Source of the DNA: Aristolochia californica
Taxonomy: Eukaryota > Streptophyta > Magnoliopsida > Piperales > Aristolochiaceae
Length of the DNA stretch: 64,000 bases
Reading direction: 5' to 3'
NCBI GenBank assembly: GCA_029961685.1
Contig: JARWKL010000003.1
Location: 17,850,467 to 17,914,466 of the forward strand
Both the position numbers and the translations under genes were made by a program. This document shows positions 23,507 to 36,700 of the stretch, in pieces; within the stretch, counting starts at the first letter, position 1; the number at the start of each line of letters is the position of its first letter. The notes under the pieces are model-generated. The model ran no database searches. It saw only the letters and a list, made by a program, of their open reading frames with translations, and was not told where the DNA came from.

Positions 23507-23930
23507 GGGGGGGGGTGGAAAGAAGCTACGCCGTGTCTCATGGTAAGTTAATGTAAGGAAAAAAGGTAGGAATCAACTTTCCTCTGTTTTTGCCTGAGCA
23601 GATGAAATGGTGTAATCTCACTTCAATACAAGTCTTTTTACACTAATGCCTTATTTGTGATGACCTAGGTAATGCGGGGGGAATTCATTCCACTTCATTG
23701 TGGACTAACACCCGGGTGGAAAGAAGCTACGCCGTGTCTCATGGTAAGTTAATGTAAGGAAAAAAGGTAGGAATCAACTTTCCTCTGTTTTTGCCTGAGC
23801 AGATGAAATGGTGTAATCTCACTTCAATACAAGTCTTTTTACACTAATGCCTTATTTGTGATGACCTAGGTAATGCGGGGGGAATTCATTCCACTTCATT
23901 GTGGACTAACACCCCTCCCCCCCCCCACCC
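23507..23930. repeat. Two identical 201-bp repeats bounded by G and C runs
   Basis: Copy 1 is 23513-23713 and copy 2 is 23714-23914. By eye they are identical over all 201 bases. Each begins GGGTGGAAAGAAGC and ends GGACTAACACCC, so each unit has short GGGTG/CACCC inverted ends. A nine-base G run lies to the left, and CTCCCCCCCCCCACCC (23915-23930) to the right. The satellite resumes with TTAAGG at 23931. The unit could be a small inverted-repeat transposon or a transposon end duplicated in tandem. Confidence 0.88.
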
Positions 23931-26900
23931 TTAAGGAGAACTACAAATGCTCATTAAATTATCAAGTGAACGTGCGGTGGGATATTTACCCGATCCAAAC
24001 AAGATAATTTTTGCCAATTCAAAAAAAATTGATCTAACACTCATAGATTATTGTAAAGTGATTGATCATGCATAAAGAGCTATATTTTTGTACGAAATGA
24101 CATGTGGATTAGGATTCAACACTGAGTTAAATCCCCGCTCCCCCCTTTTTTGGATGTTTTCAAAACCTAATATATAAAAACTATAAGAATTTATCGATCC
24201 ATAAAATTTATAGAGACTTTATTGTATTATCTCTCTCTGCATTTGTGCATTTCCATTTTAGATGTCAAGTTTTTTTTAAAAATCCAAACTTGAGTTTTTA
24301 CTCTTCCTTTTTTCTCTCATGAACAAAAAAAAAAAAGATAAGCAAAATAGATTGCAAAAAAATTAATATTTAAGAGTTTATGTATGAAAAAAATTTAAAA
24401 CAATAATAAATTTAAGTAAAGAAAATTTATCCACACACCACAAAAAAACACCAAATTTTTGTTATCTATGTTTGGGAAATTTCACTCGTACAACCCCTAA
24501 TTGCTTGGAATTTTATAAGAAAAAGATTTCTAATTGATCCTAACATGTTTTAAATATGTATACGCTTGCACAAAACATGTTGAAGATGCAAATGACCCAA
24601 GGATCCAAGAATATTAAGGAGAACTACAAATGTTCATTAAATTCTCAAGTGAACGTGTGGTGGAATATTTACCCGATCCAAACAAGCCATTTTTCCTATT
24701 GACAAAAAGTTTTTCTAACACTCATAGATCATTGTAAAGTGATTGATCATGACTATTGAACTATATTTTCATAAGAAATGACTAGTGACTTAGGTGTCAA
24801 CACTCAGTGAAATTCCTCTCGCCCCCTTTTCTCCGATATTTGTTAAACCTAATATATAAAAACTAAAAGAGTTTTACAGTTCCTAAAATTATAGAGACTT
24901 TTTGGAATTATCTCTCTGCATTTGGGCATTTCCATTTTAGATATCAAGTTTTGTTTTAAAATCCAAACTTGAGTTTTCACTTTCCTTTTCTTCTCTCATA
25001 AATAAAAAAAAAAAGATATGGCAAAATAGATCACAACATGATGAAAATTTTAGAGTTTTGTATGCATAAAATTTAAAACGATAAAAAATGTAAGTAAAGA
25101 AAATTTATCCACACACCAAAAACTAACACCAAAGTTTGGTTATCCATGTTTGGGAAATTCCATTAGTACAACCGATAATAGCTTGGAATTTTATAAGAAA
25201 GAGATTTCAAATAGCTTGGAATTTTATAAGAAAGAGATTTCAAATAACTTGGAATTTTATAAGAAAGAGATTTCAAATAGCTTGGAATTTTATAAGAAAG
25301 AGATTTCAAATAGCTTGGAATTTTATAAGAAAGAGATTTCTAATTGATTCCTTGGATATGCATGCACGGAACATGTAGAATATTCAAATGACCCAAACAT
25401 CCAAGACTTTTAAGGAGAACAACAAGCGCTCATTAAATTCTCAAGTGAACGTGTGGTGGGATATTTTCCCGATCCAAACAAGCCATTTTTCGCCCATTTA
25501 CAACAAGTTGATTGAACGCTCATACATCATTGTAAAATGAATTATTATGAGTAACGAGCTATATTGTTTTAAGGAATGACTTGTGGATTAGGAGTCAACA
25601 CTCAATTAAATCCTCTACTCCCCCCTTTTTTCGATGTGTGCAAAACCTAATATATAAAAACTAAATTTTTTTTAAAATGTCTAAAAAATAAAGAGACTTT
25701 TTGGAATTATGTCTCTCTTAATTTGTGCATTTCCATATTAGATGTCAAGTTTTATTTTAGAATCCAAACTTGAATTTTCACTCTCCATTTTTTCTCTTGT
25801 AAACCAATAAAAAAGATACAGCAAAATAGATCGCAACAAAATGAAAATTTTAAAGTTTTTGTATGCATAAAATTTAGAACAATAATAAATGTAAGTAAAG
25901 AAATTTTATCCACACACCACAAATGAACACCAAAGTTTTGTTATCCATGTTTGGGAAATTCCATTAGTACAACCCCTAATAGCTTTGAATTTTATAAGAA
26001 AGAGATTTCTAATTGATCCTAACATGTTTTAAATATGGATATGCATGCACGAAACATGTTGAAGATGCAAATGACCCAAAGATCCAAGACTTTTAATGAG
26101 AACAACAAATGCTCATTAAATTCTCAAGTGAACGTGTGGTGGGATATTTACCCGATCCAAATAAGCCATTTTTTGCCCATTTACAAAAAAGTTGATCTAA
26201 CACTCATAGATCATTGTAAAATGAATTACCATGAGTAACGAGCTATATGTTTTTAAGGAATGACTTGTGGATTAGGATTCAACACTCAGTTAAATTCTCT
26301 GTTGCCCCCTTTTTTCGATGTGTGCAAAACCTAATATATAAAAACTAAAAGAGTTTTACAATGTCTATAAATTACATAATCTTTTTGGAATTATCTATCT
26401 CTGCATTTATGTATTTCCATTTTAGATATAGAGTTTTGTTTTAAAATCCAAACTTGAGTTTTCACTCTCCATTTTTTATCTCGTAAACCAAAAAAAAAGC
26501 TAAGGAAAAATACATCGCAACAAAATCAAAATTTTAGATTTTATGTATGCAAATAAATTAAAAAAATAATATATGTAAGTAAATAAAATCTATCCACACA
26601 CGAGAAATGAACACCAACATTTGTTTATCCATGTTTGGGAAATTCCATTAGTACAACCCCTAATAGCGTGGAGTTTTATAAGAAAGATATTTCTAATTAT
26701 TCCTAACATGTTTTAAATATGGACATGCATGCACAAAACTTGTTGAAGATGAAAATGACCCAAGGATCCATGACTTTTAAGGAGAACAACAAATGCTCAT
26801 TAAACTCTCAAGTGAACGTGCGGTGGGATATTTACCCGATCCAAACAAACCATTATTTTCCCATTTACGAAAAGTTGATCTAGCACTCATAGATCATTGT

Positions 26901-29900
26901 AAAATGATTGATCATGAGCAATAAGCTATATTTTTATAAAAAATATCTTGTGAATTAGGAGTCAACACTCAGCTAAATCCCCTGCTCCCCCTTTTTTCTA
27001 TGTTTGCAAAACCTAATATATAAAAACTAAAAGAGTTTTTCCCTAAAAATTACAGAGACTTTTTGGAATTATCTCTCTTTTTATTTGTGCATTTTCATTT
27101 TAGATGTCATGTTTTGTTTTAAAATCCAAACTTGAGTTTTCACTCTATCTTTTTTCTCTCGTAAAAAAAAAAAAGATAGAGCAAATATATTTCAACAAAA
27201 TAAAAAATTTAGAGTTTAAATATGCCAAAAAATTTTAAAAATTATAAATGTAAGTAAAGAAAATTTATCCATGCACCACATACGAGAAAATTTATCCACA
27301 CAACACAAATGAACACAAAAGTTTTGTCATCCATGTTTGGGAAATTCCATTAGTACAACCCCTAATAGCTTGGAATTTTATAAGAAAGAGATTTCTAATT
27401 GATCCTAACATGTTTTAAATATGCATATGCATGCACGAACTAGTTGAAGATGAAAATGACCAAAGGATCCATGACTTTTAAGGAAAACCACAAATGCTCA
27501 TTAAATTCTCAAATGAACGTTCGTTGGGATATTTATGCGATCCTAACAAGCCATTTTTTGCCCATTTACAAAAAGTTGATCTAACAATCATGGATTGTCT
27601 TAAAGTTATTGATCATGTGTATCGAGCTCTATTTTCATAAGAAATGACTTGTGAATTAGGAGTCAACACTCAGTTAAATCCCCTACTCCTCCCTATTTCC
27701 AATGTTTGAAAAACCTATTATTTAAAAACTAAAAGAGTTTTACAATCCCTAAAAATTACAGAGACTTTTTGGCATTATCTCTGTCTACATTTGTGAATTT
27801 CAATTTTAGATGTCAACTTTGGTTTTAAAATCCAAACTGTAGTTTCCACACTCCAATTTTTCTCTCGTAAAAAAAACAGATAAGGCAAAATTGATCACAA
27901 AAAAAAAAAAATTAGAGTTTATGTAAGCAAAAAATTTTAAACAATAATAAATGTACATAAAGAATATTTAACCACACACCACAAACGAACACCAAAGTTA
28001 TGTTATCCATGTTTGGAAAATTCCACTAGAAGTTGTTCAAATAGCTTGGAATCTCATAAGAAAGAGATTTCTAATTGATCCTATTATTTTTTAAATACGG
28101 ATATGCATGCATGAAACATGTTGAAGATGAAAATGACCCAAGGATCCAAGACTTTTAAGGAGAACAACAAATGATCATTAAATTTTCAAGTGAATGTGTG
28201 GTGGGATATTTACCCGATCCAAACAAGCCATTTTTGTCAATTTACAAAAAGTTAATCTAACACTCATAGATCATTGTAAAGTGATTGATCATGAGTAATG
28301 GTCTATATTTTTGAAAAAAAATGACTTGTGGATTAGGAGTCAACACTCAGTTAAATCCCCCGCTCCCCCTTTTTTTCGTTGTTTGAAAAACCTAATATAT
28401 AAAAACCAAAAAAGTTTTAAAATTTCTAAGAATCATAGACACTTTTTGGAATTATCTCTCTCTGCATTTGTGCATTTCCATATTAAATGTCAAGTTTTGT
28501 TTTAAAATCCAAACTTGATTTTTTGTTCTCCATTTTTTCTCTCGTAAACCAAAAAAAAAAAAAGATATGGCAAAATAGATCTCAACAAAATGAAAATTTT
28601 AGAGTTTAGGTATGCTAAACATTTAAAAAATAGTATATTTAAGTAAATAAAATCTATCCACACACCAGAAATGAACACCAAAGTTTTGTTATCCATGTTA
28701 GGGAAATTCCACTAGTACAATCCCTAATAGCTTGGAATTTTATAAGAAAGAAATTTCAAATTGATCCTAACATGTTTTAAATATAAATATGCATGTACGA
28801 AACATGTTTAAGATACAAATTACCCAAGGATCCAAGAATTTTATGGAGATCTACAAATGCTCATTAAATCCTCAAGTGAACGTACGATGGGATATTTAGC
28901 CGATCTAAACAAGCCATTTTTTTGCCCATATAAAAAATAGTTGATATAACACTCATAGATTATTGTAAAGTGATATATCATGCGTAATGAGCTATATGAC
29001 TTGTGGATTAAGAGTCAACACTAAGTTTAAATCCCCCTCTGCCACCTTTTTTCAGATGTTTGCAAAACCTAATATATAAAAACTAAATGAGTTTTTCAAT
29101 CCATAAAATTTACAGAGACTTTATTTAATTATCTCTCTCTCTATTTGTACATTTCCATTTTAGATGTCATCTTTTGTTTTAAAATCCAAACTTGAGTTTT
29201 CACTCTTCCTTTTTTCTCTCGTAAACAAAAATAAAAGATAAGGCAAAATAGATTGCAAAAACAATAAAAAAATTAGAGTTTATTCATGTAAAAAATTTAA
29301 AATAATAATAAATTTAAGTAAAGAAAATTCACAAACAAACACCAAAGTTTTGTTATCCATATTTGGGAAATTTCACTCGTAGAACCCCTAATAGTTTTGA
29401 ATTTTATAAGAAAGAGATTCCTAATTGATCCTGACATGTTTTAAATATGGATATGCATGCATGAAACATGTTGAAGATGCAAACGACCCAAGGTTCCAAG
29501 ACAATTAAGGAAAACAACAATGCATATTAATTTCTCAAGTGAACGAGTGGTGGGATATTTATCCAATCTAAACAAGCCATTTTTTGCCTATTTAAAAAAA
29601 GTTTATCTCGTACTCAGAGATCATGGTAAAGAGATTCATCATGAGTAACGAGCTATATTTTCATAAGAAATGACCAGTGGATTAGGAGTCAACACTCAAT
29701 GAAATTCCCCACTCCCCCCTTTTTTTGATGTTTTCTAAACCTAATATATAAAAACTAAAAGAGTTTTACAATCCCTAAATTTTACTGAGACTTTTTGGAA
29801 TTATCTCTCTCTACATTTGTGCATTTACATTTTAGATGTCAAATTTTGTTTTGAAATCAAAACTTGACTTTTCACTCTCCCTTTTTCCTCTTGTAAAAAA

Positions 29901-32900
29901 ACAAGATAAGGCAAAATAGATCGCAACAAAATGCAAATTTTAGAGTTTTGTATGCATAAAATTTAAAACAATAAAAAATGTAAGTAAAGAAAATTTATCC
30001 ACACACCACAAACGTACACCTAAGTTTTGTTATCTATGTTTGGGAAATTCCATTCGTACAACCCCTTATAGCTTGGAATTTTATAAGAAAGAGATTTCTA
30101 ATTGATCCTAATGTGTTTTAAATATGGATATGAAAGCAAGAAACATGTTGAAGATGCAAACCAAAGATTCAAGACTTTAAAGGAGAACAACAAATGCTCA
30201 TTAAATTCTCAAGTGAACGTGCGGTGGGATATTTACCCGATCTAAACAATCCACTTTTTGCCCATTTACAAAAAGTTGATTGAACATTGATACATCATTG
30301 TAAAATGAATTATCATGAGTAATGAGCTATATGTTTTTTAAGGAATGACTTATGGATTAGGATTCACACTCAGTTAAATCCTCTGCTCCCCCTTTTTTTC
30401 GATGTGTGCAAAACCTAATATATAAAAACTAAAAGACTTTTACAATATCTAAAAATTACAGAGACTTTTTGGAATTATCACTCTCTCCATTTGTAATTTT
30501 CCATTTTAGATGTCAAGTTTTGTTTTAAAATCCAAACTTGAGTTTTCACTCTACATTTTTTCTCTTGTAAACCAATAAAAAAGATATGGCAAAATAGATC
30601 ACAACAAAATGAAAATTTTAAAGCTTTGTATGCATAAAATTTAAAAAAATAATAAATCTAAGTAAAAAAAATTTATCCACACTCCACAAACGAACACCAA
30701 AGTTTTGTTATCCATGTTTGGGAAATTCATTTTGTAATACCCCTAATATCTTGGAATTTTATAAGAAAGATAATTCTAATTGATCCTAACATGTTTTACA
30801 TATGGATATGCATGCACGAAACATGTTGAAGATGCAAATGACTCAAAGATCTAAGAATTTTAAGGAGAACAGCAAATGCTCATTAAATTCTCAAGTGAAC
30901 GTGTGGTGGGATATTTACCTGATCCAAACAAGCCATTTTTTGCCCATTTACATAAAGTTGATCTAACATTCATAGATCATTCTAAATTGAATTATCATGA
31001 GTAACGAGCTATATTGTTTTAAGGAATGACTTGTGGATTATGATTTAACACTCAGTTAAATCCTCTGCAGCCCCCTTTTCCCAATGTGTCCAAAATCTAA
31101 TATGTTAAAACTAAAAGAGTTTTAAAATGTCTAAAAATTACAGAGACTTTTTGGAATTATCTGTCTCTGCATTTGTGTATTTCCATTTTAGATGTAGAGT
31201 GTTGTTTTAAAATCCAAACTTGAGTTTTCACTCTCCATTTTTCTCTCGTAAACCAAAAAAAAAAAAAGATATGGCAAAATAGATCGCAAAACAATTATAA
31301 ATTTAAGTAAAGAAAATCTATCCACACACCACAAACGAACACCAACATTTTGTTATCCATGTTTGGGAAATTCCATTAGTACAACCCCTAATAGATTAAA
31401 ATTTTATAAGAAAGAGATTTCTAATTGATCCTAACATGTTTTAAATATGGAAATGCATACACGAAACAAGTTGAAGTGCAAATGACCCAAGGATCCAAGA
31501 CTTTTACAGAGAAAAATAAATGCTCATTACATTCTCAAGTGAGCGTGCTGTGGGATATTTACCCGATCCAAACAAACCATTTTTTGCCCATTTACAATAA
31601 GTTTATCTAACAATCATAGATTATTATAAAGTGATTGATCATCGTACGTAATGACTTGTTGATTAGGAGTCAACACTTAGTTAAATTTCCTGCTCCCCCT
31701 TATTTCTGATGTTTGCAAAAACTAATATATAAAAAATAAAAGAGTTTTACAATCCCTAAAATTTACAGAGACTTTTTGGAATTATCTCTCTCTGTATTTG
31801 TGCATTTCCATTTTAGATGTCAAGTTTTTTTTTTAAATCCAAACTTGAGTTTTCACTCTCCCTTTTTTCTCTTGTAAAAAAAAAAAAGATAAAGCAAATA
31901 GTGCGCAACAAAATCAAAATTTTAGAGTTTATATATGCAAAAACTTATAAACAATTATAAATGTAAGTTAAGAAAATTTATCCACACACCACAAACGAAC
32001 ACCAAAGTTTTAGTATCCATGTTTGGAAAATTCCACTAGTACAAGAAAGCGATTTCTAATTGATCCTAACATGTTTTAAATGTCGACATTCATGCACAAA
32101 ACTTGTTGAAGATGAAAATGACCCAAGGATCCATGACTTTTAAGGAGAACAAAAAATGCTCATTAAACTCTCAAGTGAACGTGAGGTGGGATATTTACCC
32201 GATCCAAACAAACCATTATTTGCCCTTTTACGAAAAGTTGATCTAACACTCATAGATCATTGTAAAATGATTGATCTTGAGCAACAAGCTATATTTTCAT
32301 AAAAAAATGACTTGTGGATTAGGAGTCAACACTCAGTTAAATCCCTCGCTCCTCCCTTTTTCCCATGTTTGCAAAACCTAATATATAAAAACTAAAAGAG
32401 TTTTACAATCCCCAAAAATTACAGAGACATTTTGGAATTAGCTCTTTCTGTATATGTGCATTTCCATTTTAGATGTCAAGTTTTGTTTTAAAATCCAAAT
32501 TTGAGTTTTAATTCACCCTTTTTTCTCTTGTAAACAAAAACAAAGATAAGGCAAAATAGATTGCAACAAAGTGAAAATTTTAGAGTTTAGGTATACAAAA
32601 AATTTTAAACCATAATAAATGTAAGTAAAGAAAATTTATCCACACACCACAAACGAACACCAAAGTTTTGTTATCCATGTTAGGGAAATTCCATTAGTTC
32701 AACCCCTAATTCCTTGGAATTTTATAAGAAAAAGATTTCTAATTGATCCTAAGATTTTTTAAATAAGGAAATGCATGCACGAAACATGTTGAAGATACAA
32801 ACGACCCATGGATCCATGACTTTTTAGGAGAACAACAAATTCTCATTAAATTCTCAAGTGAACATGTGGTGGGATATTTACCCGATCCAAACAATCCATT

Positions 32901-33159
32901 TTTTCCCATTTTCAAAAAGTTGATCTAACACTCATAGATCATTGTAAAATGATTGGTCATGAGTAACGAGCTATATTTTTGTGAGAAATGACTTGTGGAT
33001 TAGGAGTTAACACAGTTAAATCCCCCGCTCCCCCCTTTTTCTGATGTTTTCAAAATATTAAATATAAAAAATAAAAGAGTTTTACAATACGTAAAAATTA
33101 CAGAGACTATTTGGAATTATCTCTCCTTGCATTTGTGCATTTCTATTTTAGATGTCAAG
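23931..33159. repeat. Satellite array segment, about 13-14 monomers
   Basis: The array resumes at TTAAGGAGAACTACAAATG and runs to GATGTCAAG, where solo LTR-2 is inserted. The CCACACACCACAAA landmark recurs near 24435, 25110, 25915, 26595, 27280, 27980, 28660, 30000, 30680, 31325, 31985 and 32642. The spacing is mostly 650-690 bp. Local variants include the 33-bp expansion at about 25178-25341 and a 28-bp leader-type duplication near 27256-27310. No gene is supported. Confidence 0.95.
25178..25341. repeat. 33-bp minisatellite inside one satellite monomer
   Basis: The monomer segment GCTTGGAATTTTATAAGAA plus GAGATTTC is amplified five times at 25181, 25214, 25247, 25280 and 25313, exactly 33 bases apart. 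Since 33 is a multiple of three, two frames stay open through it (11-residue repeats such as AWNFIRKRFQI). The neighbouring monomers each have a single copy. Confidence 0.93.
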
Positions 33160-33791
33160 TGTTATACAATGTGGGGCCCACTATGGTGCTCGAGCTGGTG
33201 GGACCCACCATGAGGACGTAGGTCATCAACAAGAATCCTAGAGGACTTGGGACACCAAGAAGAGTCCTCTCCCAAAGTAAGCACGAGTTAAAGAATCAAG
33301 AAGCACAAGCTGAATTGATTTAGAAGACTTGAAGATCAAGTGGGACCCACAAAGATTTCACGAGTTGGCCCTCTTATCAAGGTGTGCTGGAGGATCATGA
33401 GGGGCCCACAAGGATAAGGCCATGAGCTGGCTTATCCCTTATAATCTCGTGGGTAATAAAGGACTCCTAGTTCTACTCCAATTAGTCTTCTAGGAGTTCT
33501 AGTTTGATTAGACTTACTTATATTAAAGAGTTAGAGTTGGAATGTAATTAGGACTGAATGACAAGTTGTATAAGGACTCTATCTCCTCCTCTACTATAAA
33601 TAGAGGAGTTGTAATTCGGAATTAATCAAGTCACACATTCAATACTGAGTTGGTTCTCTCTCCCTCTCCTTACTTGACGCAACTCACCCTTTTTATTTCT
33701 CTTCTCTACCGAGAGCTTTCCTCCCCTTTTCTCATTTTTCTTTCTTCTTTCTCTTGTTCGTGATCATGGAAAAGGGATCCTAAATTCAACA
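33160..33791 (+). mobile_element. Solo LTR-2 (unclassified LTR retrotransposon)
   Basis: A 632-bp LTR, TGTTATACAATGTGGGGCCC...CCTAAATTCAACA, flanked by TCAAG at 33155-33159 and 33792-33796. It has a TATA-like CTACTATAAATAGAGG near 33590, followed by a CT-rich stretch. Its last bases (GATCCTAAATTCAACA) resemble the LTR end of Copia-1 (GATCCTAAATTCTACA), so a copia origin is likely. No internal region remains. Confidence 0.92.
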
Positions 33792-36700
33792 TCAAGTTTT
33801 TTTTTCAAATCCAAACTTGAGTTTTCACTCTCTCTTTTTTCTCTCGTAAACAAAAAAAAATTGATTGGGCAAATAGATCGCAGCAAAAAGAAAATTTTAG
33901 AGTTTATATATGCAAAAAAATTTAAAAAATAATAAATGTAAGCGAATAAAATTTATCCACACACCACAAACGAGAAAATTTATCCACACACCATTCATGA
34001 ACACCAAAGTTTTGTTATCCATGTTTGGAAAATTCCACTAGTACAACCCCAAATAGCTAGGAATTTTATAAGAAAGAGATTTCTAATTGATCCTAACATG
34101 TTTTAAATACGGATATGCATGCACGAAACTTTTTGAAGATGAAAATGACCCAAGGATCCAAGACTTTTAAGGAGAACAACAAGTGCTCATTAAATTCTCA
34201 AGTGAACGTGCGGTGGGATATTTACTAATCCAAACAAACCATTTTTTGCCCATTAACTAAAAGTTGATCTAACAATCATAGATTATTATAAAGGGATTCA
34301 TTATGAGTAACGAGCTATATTTTGATAAGAAATGACTTGTGGATTAGGAGTCAAGACTCAGTTAAATCCCCCGTTCCCCCCTTTTTCCGATGTTTGAAAA
34401 ACCTAATATATAAAAAACTAAAAGAGTTTTACAATACCCAAAAAACTATAGAGACTTTTTGGAATTATATCTCTCTTCATTTGTGCATTTCCATTTTAGA
34501 TGTCAAGTTTTGTTTTAAATTCCAAACTTGAGTTTTTCACTCTCCCTTTTTTCTCTCGTAAACAAACAAAGATATGGCAAATAGATCGCAAGAAAAACAA
34601 AATTTTAGAGTTTATTTAAGCAAAAAATTTAAAACAATAATAATTGTTAGTAAAGAAAATTTATCCACACACCACAAATGAACACCAAACTTTGTTATCC
34701 ATGTTTGGAAAATTCCACTAGTACAACCTCTAATAGCTTGGAATTTTATAAGAAAGATATTTCTAATTGATCTAACATGTTTTAAATATGGTTATGCATG
34801 CACAAAACATGTTGAAGATGCCAATAATCCAATAATCCATGACTTTTAAGGAGAACAACAAATGTTCATTAAATTTTCAAGTGAACGTGCGGTGGGATAT
34901 TTACCCGATCCAAACAAGCCATTTTTTGCCTATTTATAAAAAGTACATCTTACAATCATAGATCATTGTAGAGTGATTGATCATGAGTAACAAGCTATAT
35001 TTTCATAAGAAATGACTTGTTGATTACGAGTCAACAGTCAGATAAATCCCCCGCTCCCCCCTTTTTTCGATGTTTGCAAAACCTAATATTTAAAAACTAA
35101 AAGTGTTTTACACTCCCAAAAAATTACAGAGGCTTTTTGGAGTTATCTCTCTCTACATGTGTACATTTCAATTTTAGATGTCATGTTTTTTTTTTAAAAA
35201 TAAAAACTTGAGTTTTTAGTCTCCCTTTTTTCTCCCGTAAAAAAAAAGATAAAGAAAAATAGATCGCATCAAAATAAAAATTTTAGTGTTTATTTATTCA
35301 AAAAAATTAAAAAATTAATAAATGTAAGTTTAGAAAATTTATCCACACACCACAAATGAACTCCAAAGTTATGTTATCCATGTTTGGGAAATTCCACTAG
35401 TACAACCCCTAATAGCTTGGAATTTTATTAAAAAGTTGAAGACGCAAATGACCCGAGGATCCCAAACTTTTAAGGAGAACAACAAATCCTAATTAAATTC
35501 TCAATGGGATATTTACCCAATTCAAACAAGCCATTTTTACCCCATTCACAAAAAGTTGATCTAAGGATCATAGATTATGAGTAACGACCTATATTTTTGT
35601 AAAAATGACTTGTGGATTAGGAGTCAACATTAAGTTAATGCCCCTGCCCCCCCTTTTTTCGGATGTTTGCAAAACATAATATACAAAAACTAAAAGAGTT
35701 TTACAATCCCTAAAAGTTACAGAGACTTTTTGGGAATTATCTCTCTCTGCATTTGCGCATTTCCATTTTAGATGTCAACTTTTTTTAAAAAATCTAAACT
35801 TGAGTTTTCACTCTTCCTTTTTTCTCTGGTAAAGTAAAAAAAAAGATATGGAAAATAGATCGTAAAAAAATGAAAATTTTAGAGTTTATATATGCAAAAA
35901 ATTAATAATAATAATACATGTAACTAAAGAAAACTTATCCACACACCACAAACAAGAAAATTTATACACACACTACAAACGAACACCAAAGTTTTGTTAT
36001 CCATGTTTGGGAAATTCCATTAGTACAACCCCAAATAGCTTGGAATTTTATAAGAAAGAGATTTCTAATTGATCCTAACATTATTCAAACATGGAAATGC
36101 ATGCAAGAAACATGTTGAAGAAGCAAACAACCCATGGATACATGACTTTTTAGGAGAACAACAATGCTCATTAAATTCTCAAGTGAACATGTGGTGGGAT
36201 ATTTACCCAATCCAAACAAGCCTTTTTTGCCCATTTATAAAAAGTTGATCTAACACTCATAGATCATTGTAAAATGATTGATCATGAGTAACGAGCTATA
36301 TTTTTTTGAGAAATGACTTGTGGATTAGGTGTTAACATTCAGTTAAATCCCTCGCTCACCCTTTTTACCGATGTTTGCAAAACCTAATATATAAAAACTA
36401 AAAGAGTTTTACAATCCCTAAATATTACAAAGACTTTTTGAAATTATCTCTCTCTTCATTTTTGCATTTCTATTTTAGATGTCAAATTTTGTTTTAAAAT
36501 CCGAACTTGAGTTTTCACTCTCCCTTTTTTCTCTCGTAAACAAAAGAAAATGATTGGGCAAACAGATCGCAACAAAAAGAGACTTTTAAAGTTTATATAT
36601 GCAAAAAATTTAAAACAAAAATAAATGTAAGTAAAGAAAATTTATCCACGCACCACAAACGAGAAGATTTTGTCCACATACCACTCGTGAACACCAAAGT

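Noticed and set aside
23157..23541. Leu/Ser/Pro/Phe-rich open frames of about 100 residues on the minus strand.
   Set aside because: They come from the GA-rich low-complexity tract and have no recognisable protein character.
26035..26238. Recurring 60-75-residue open frames in satellite monomers (for example at 14084, 16541, 19356, 26035, 31425, 41523 and 42208).
   Set aside because: They are the same monomer segment read in each repeat, with different stops and frameshifts. There is no domain or codon bias, and the frames are not kept in most monomers.
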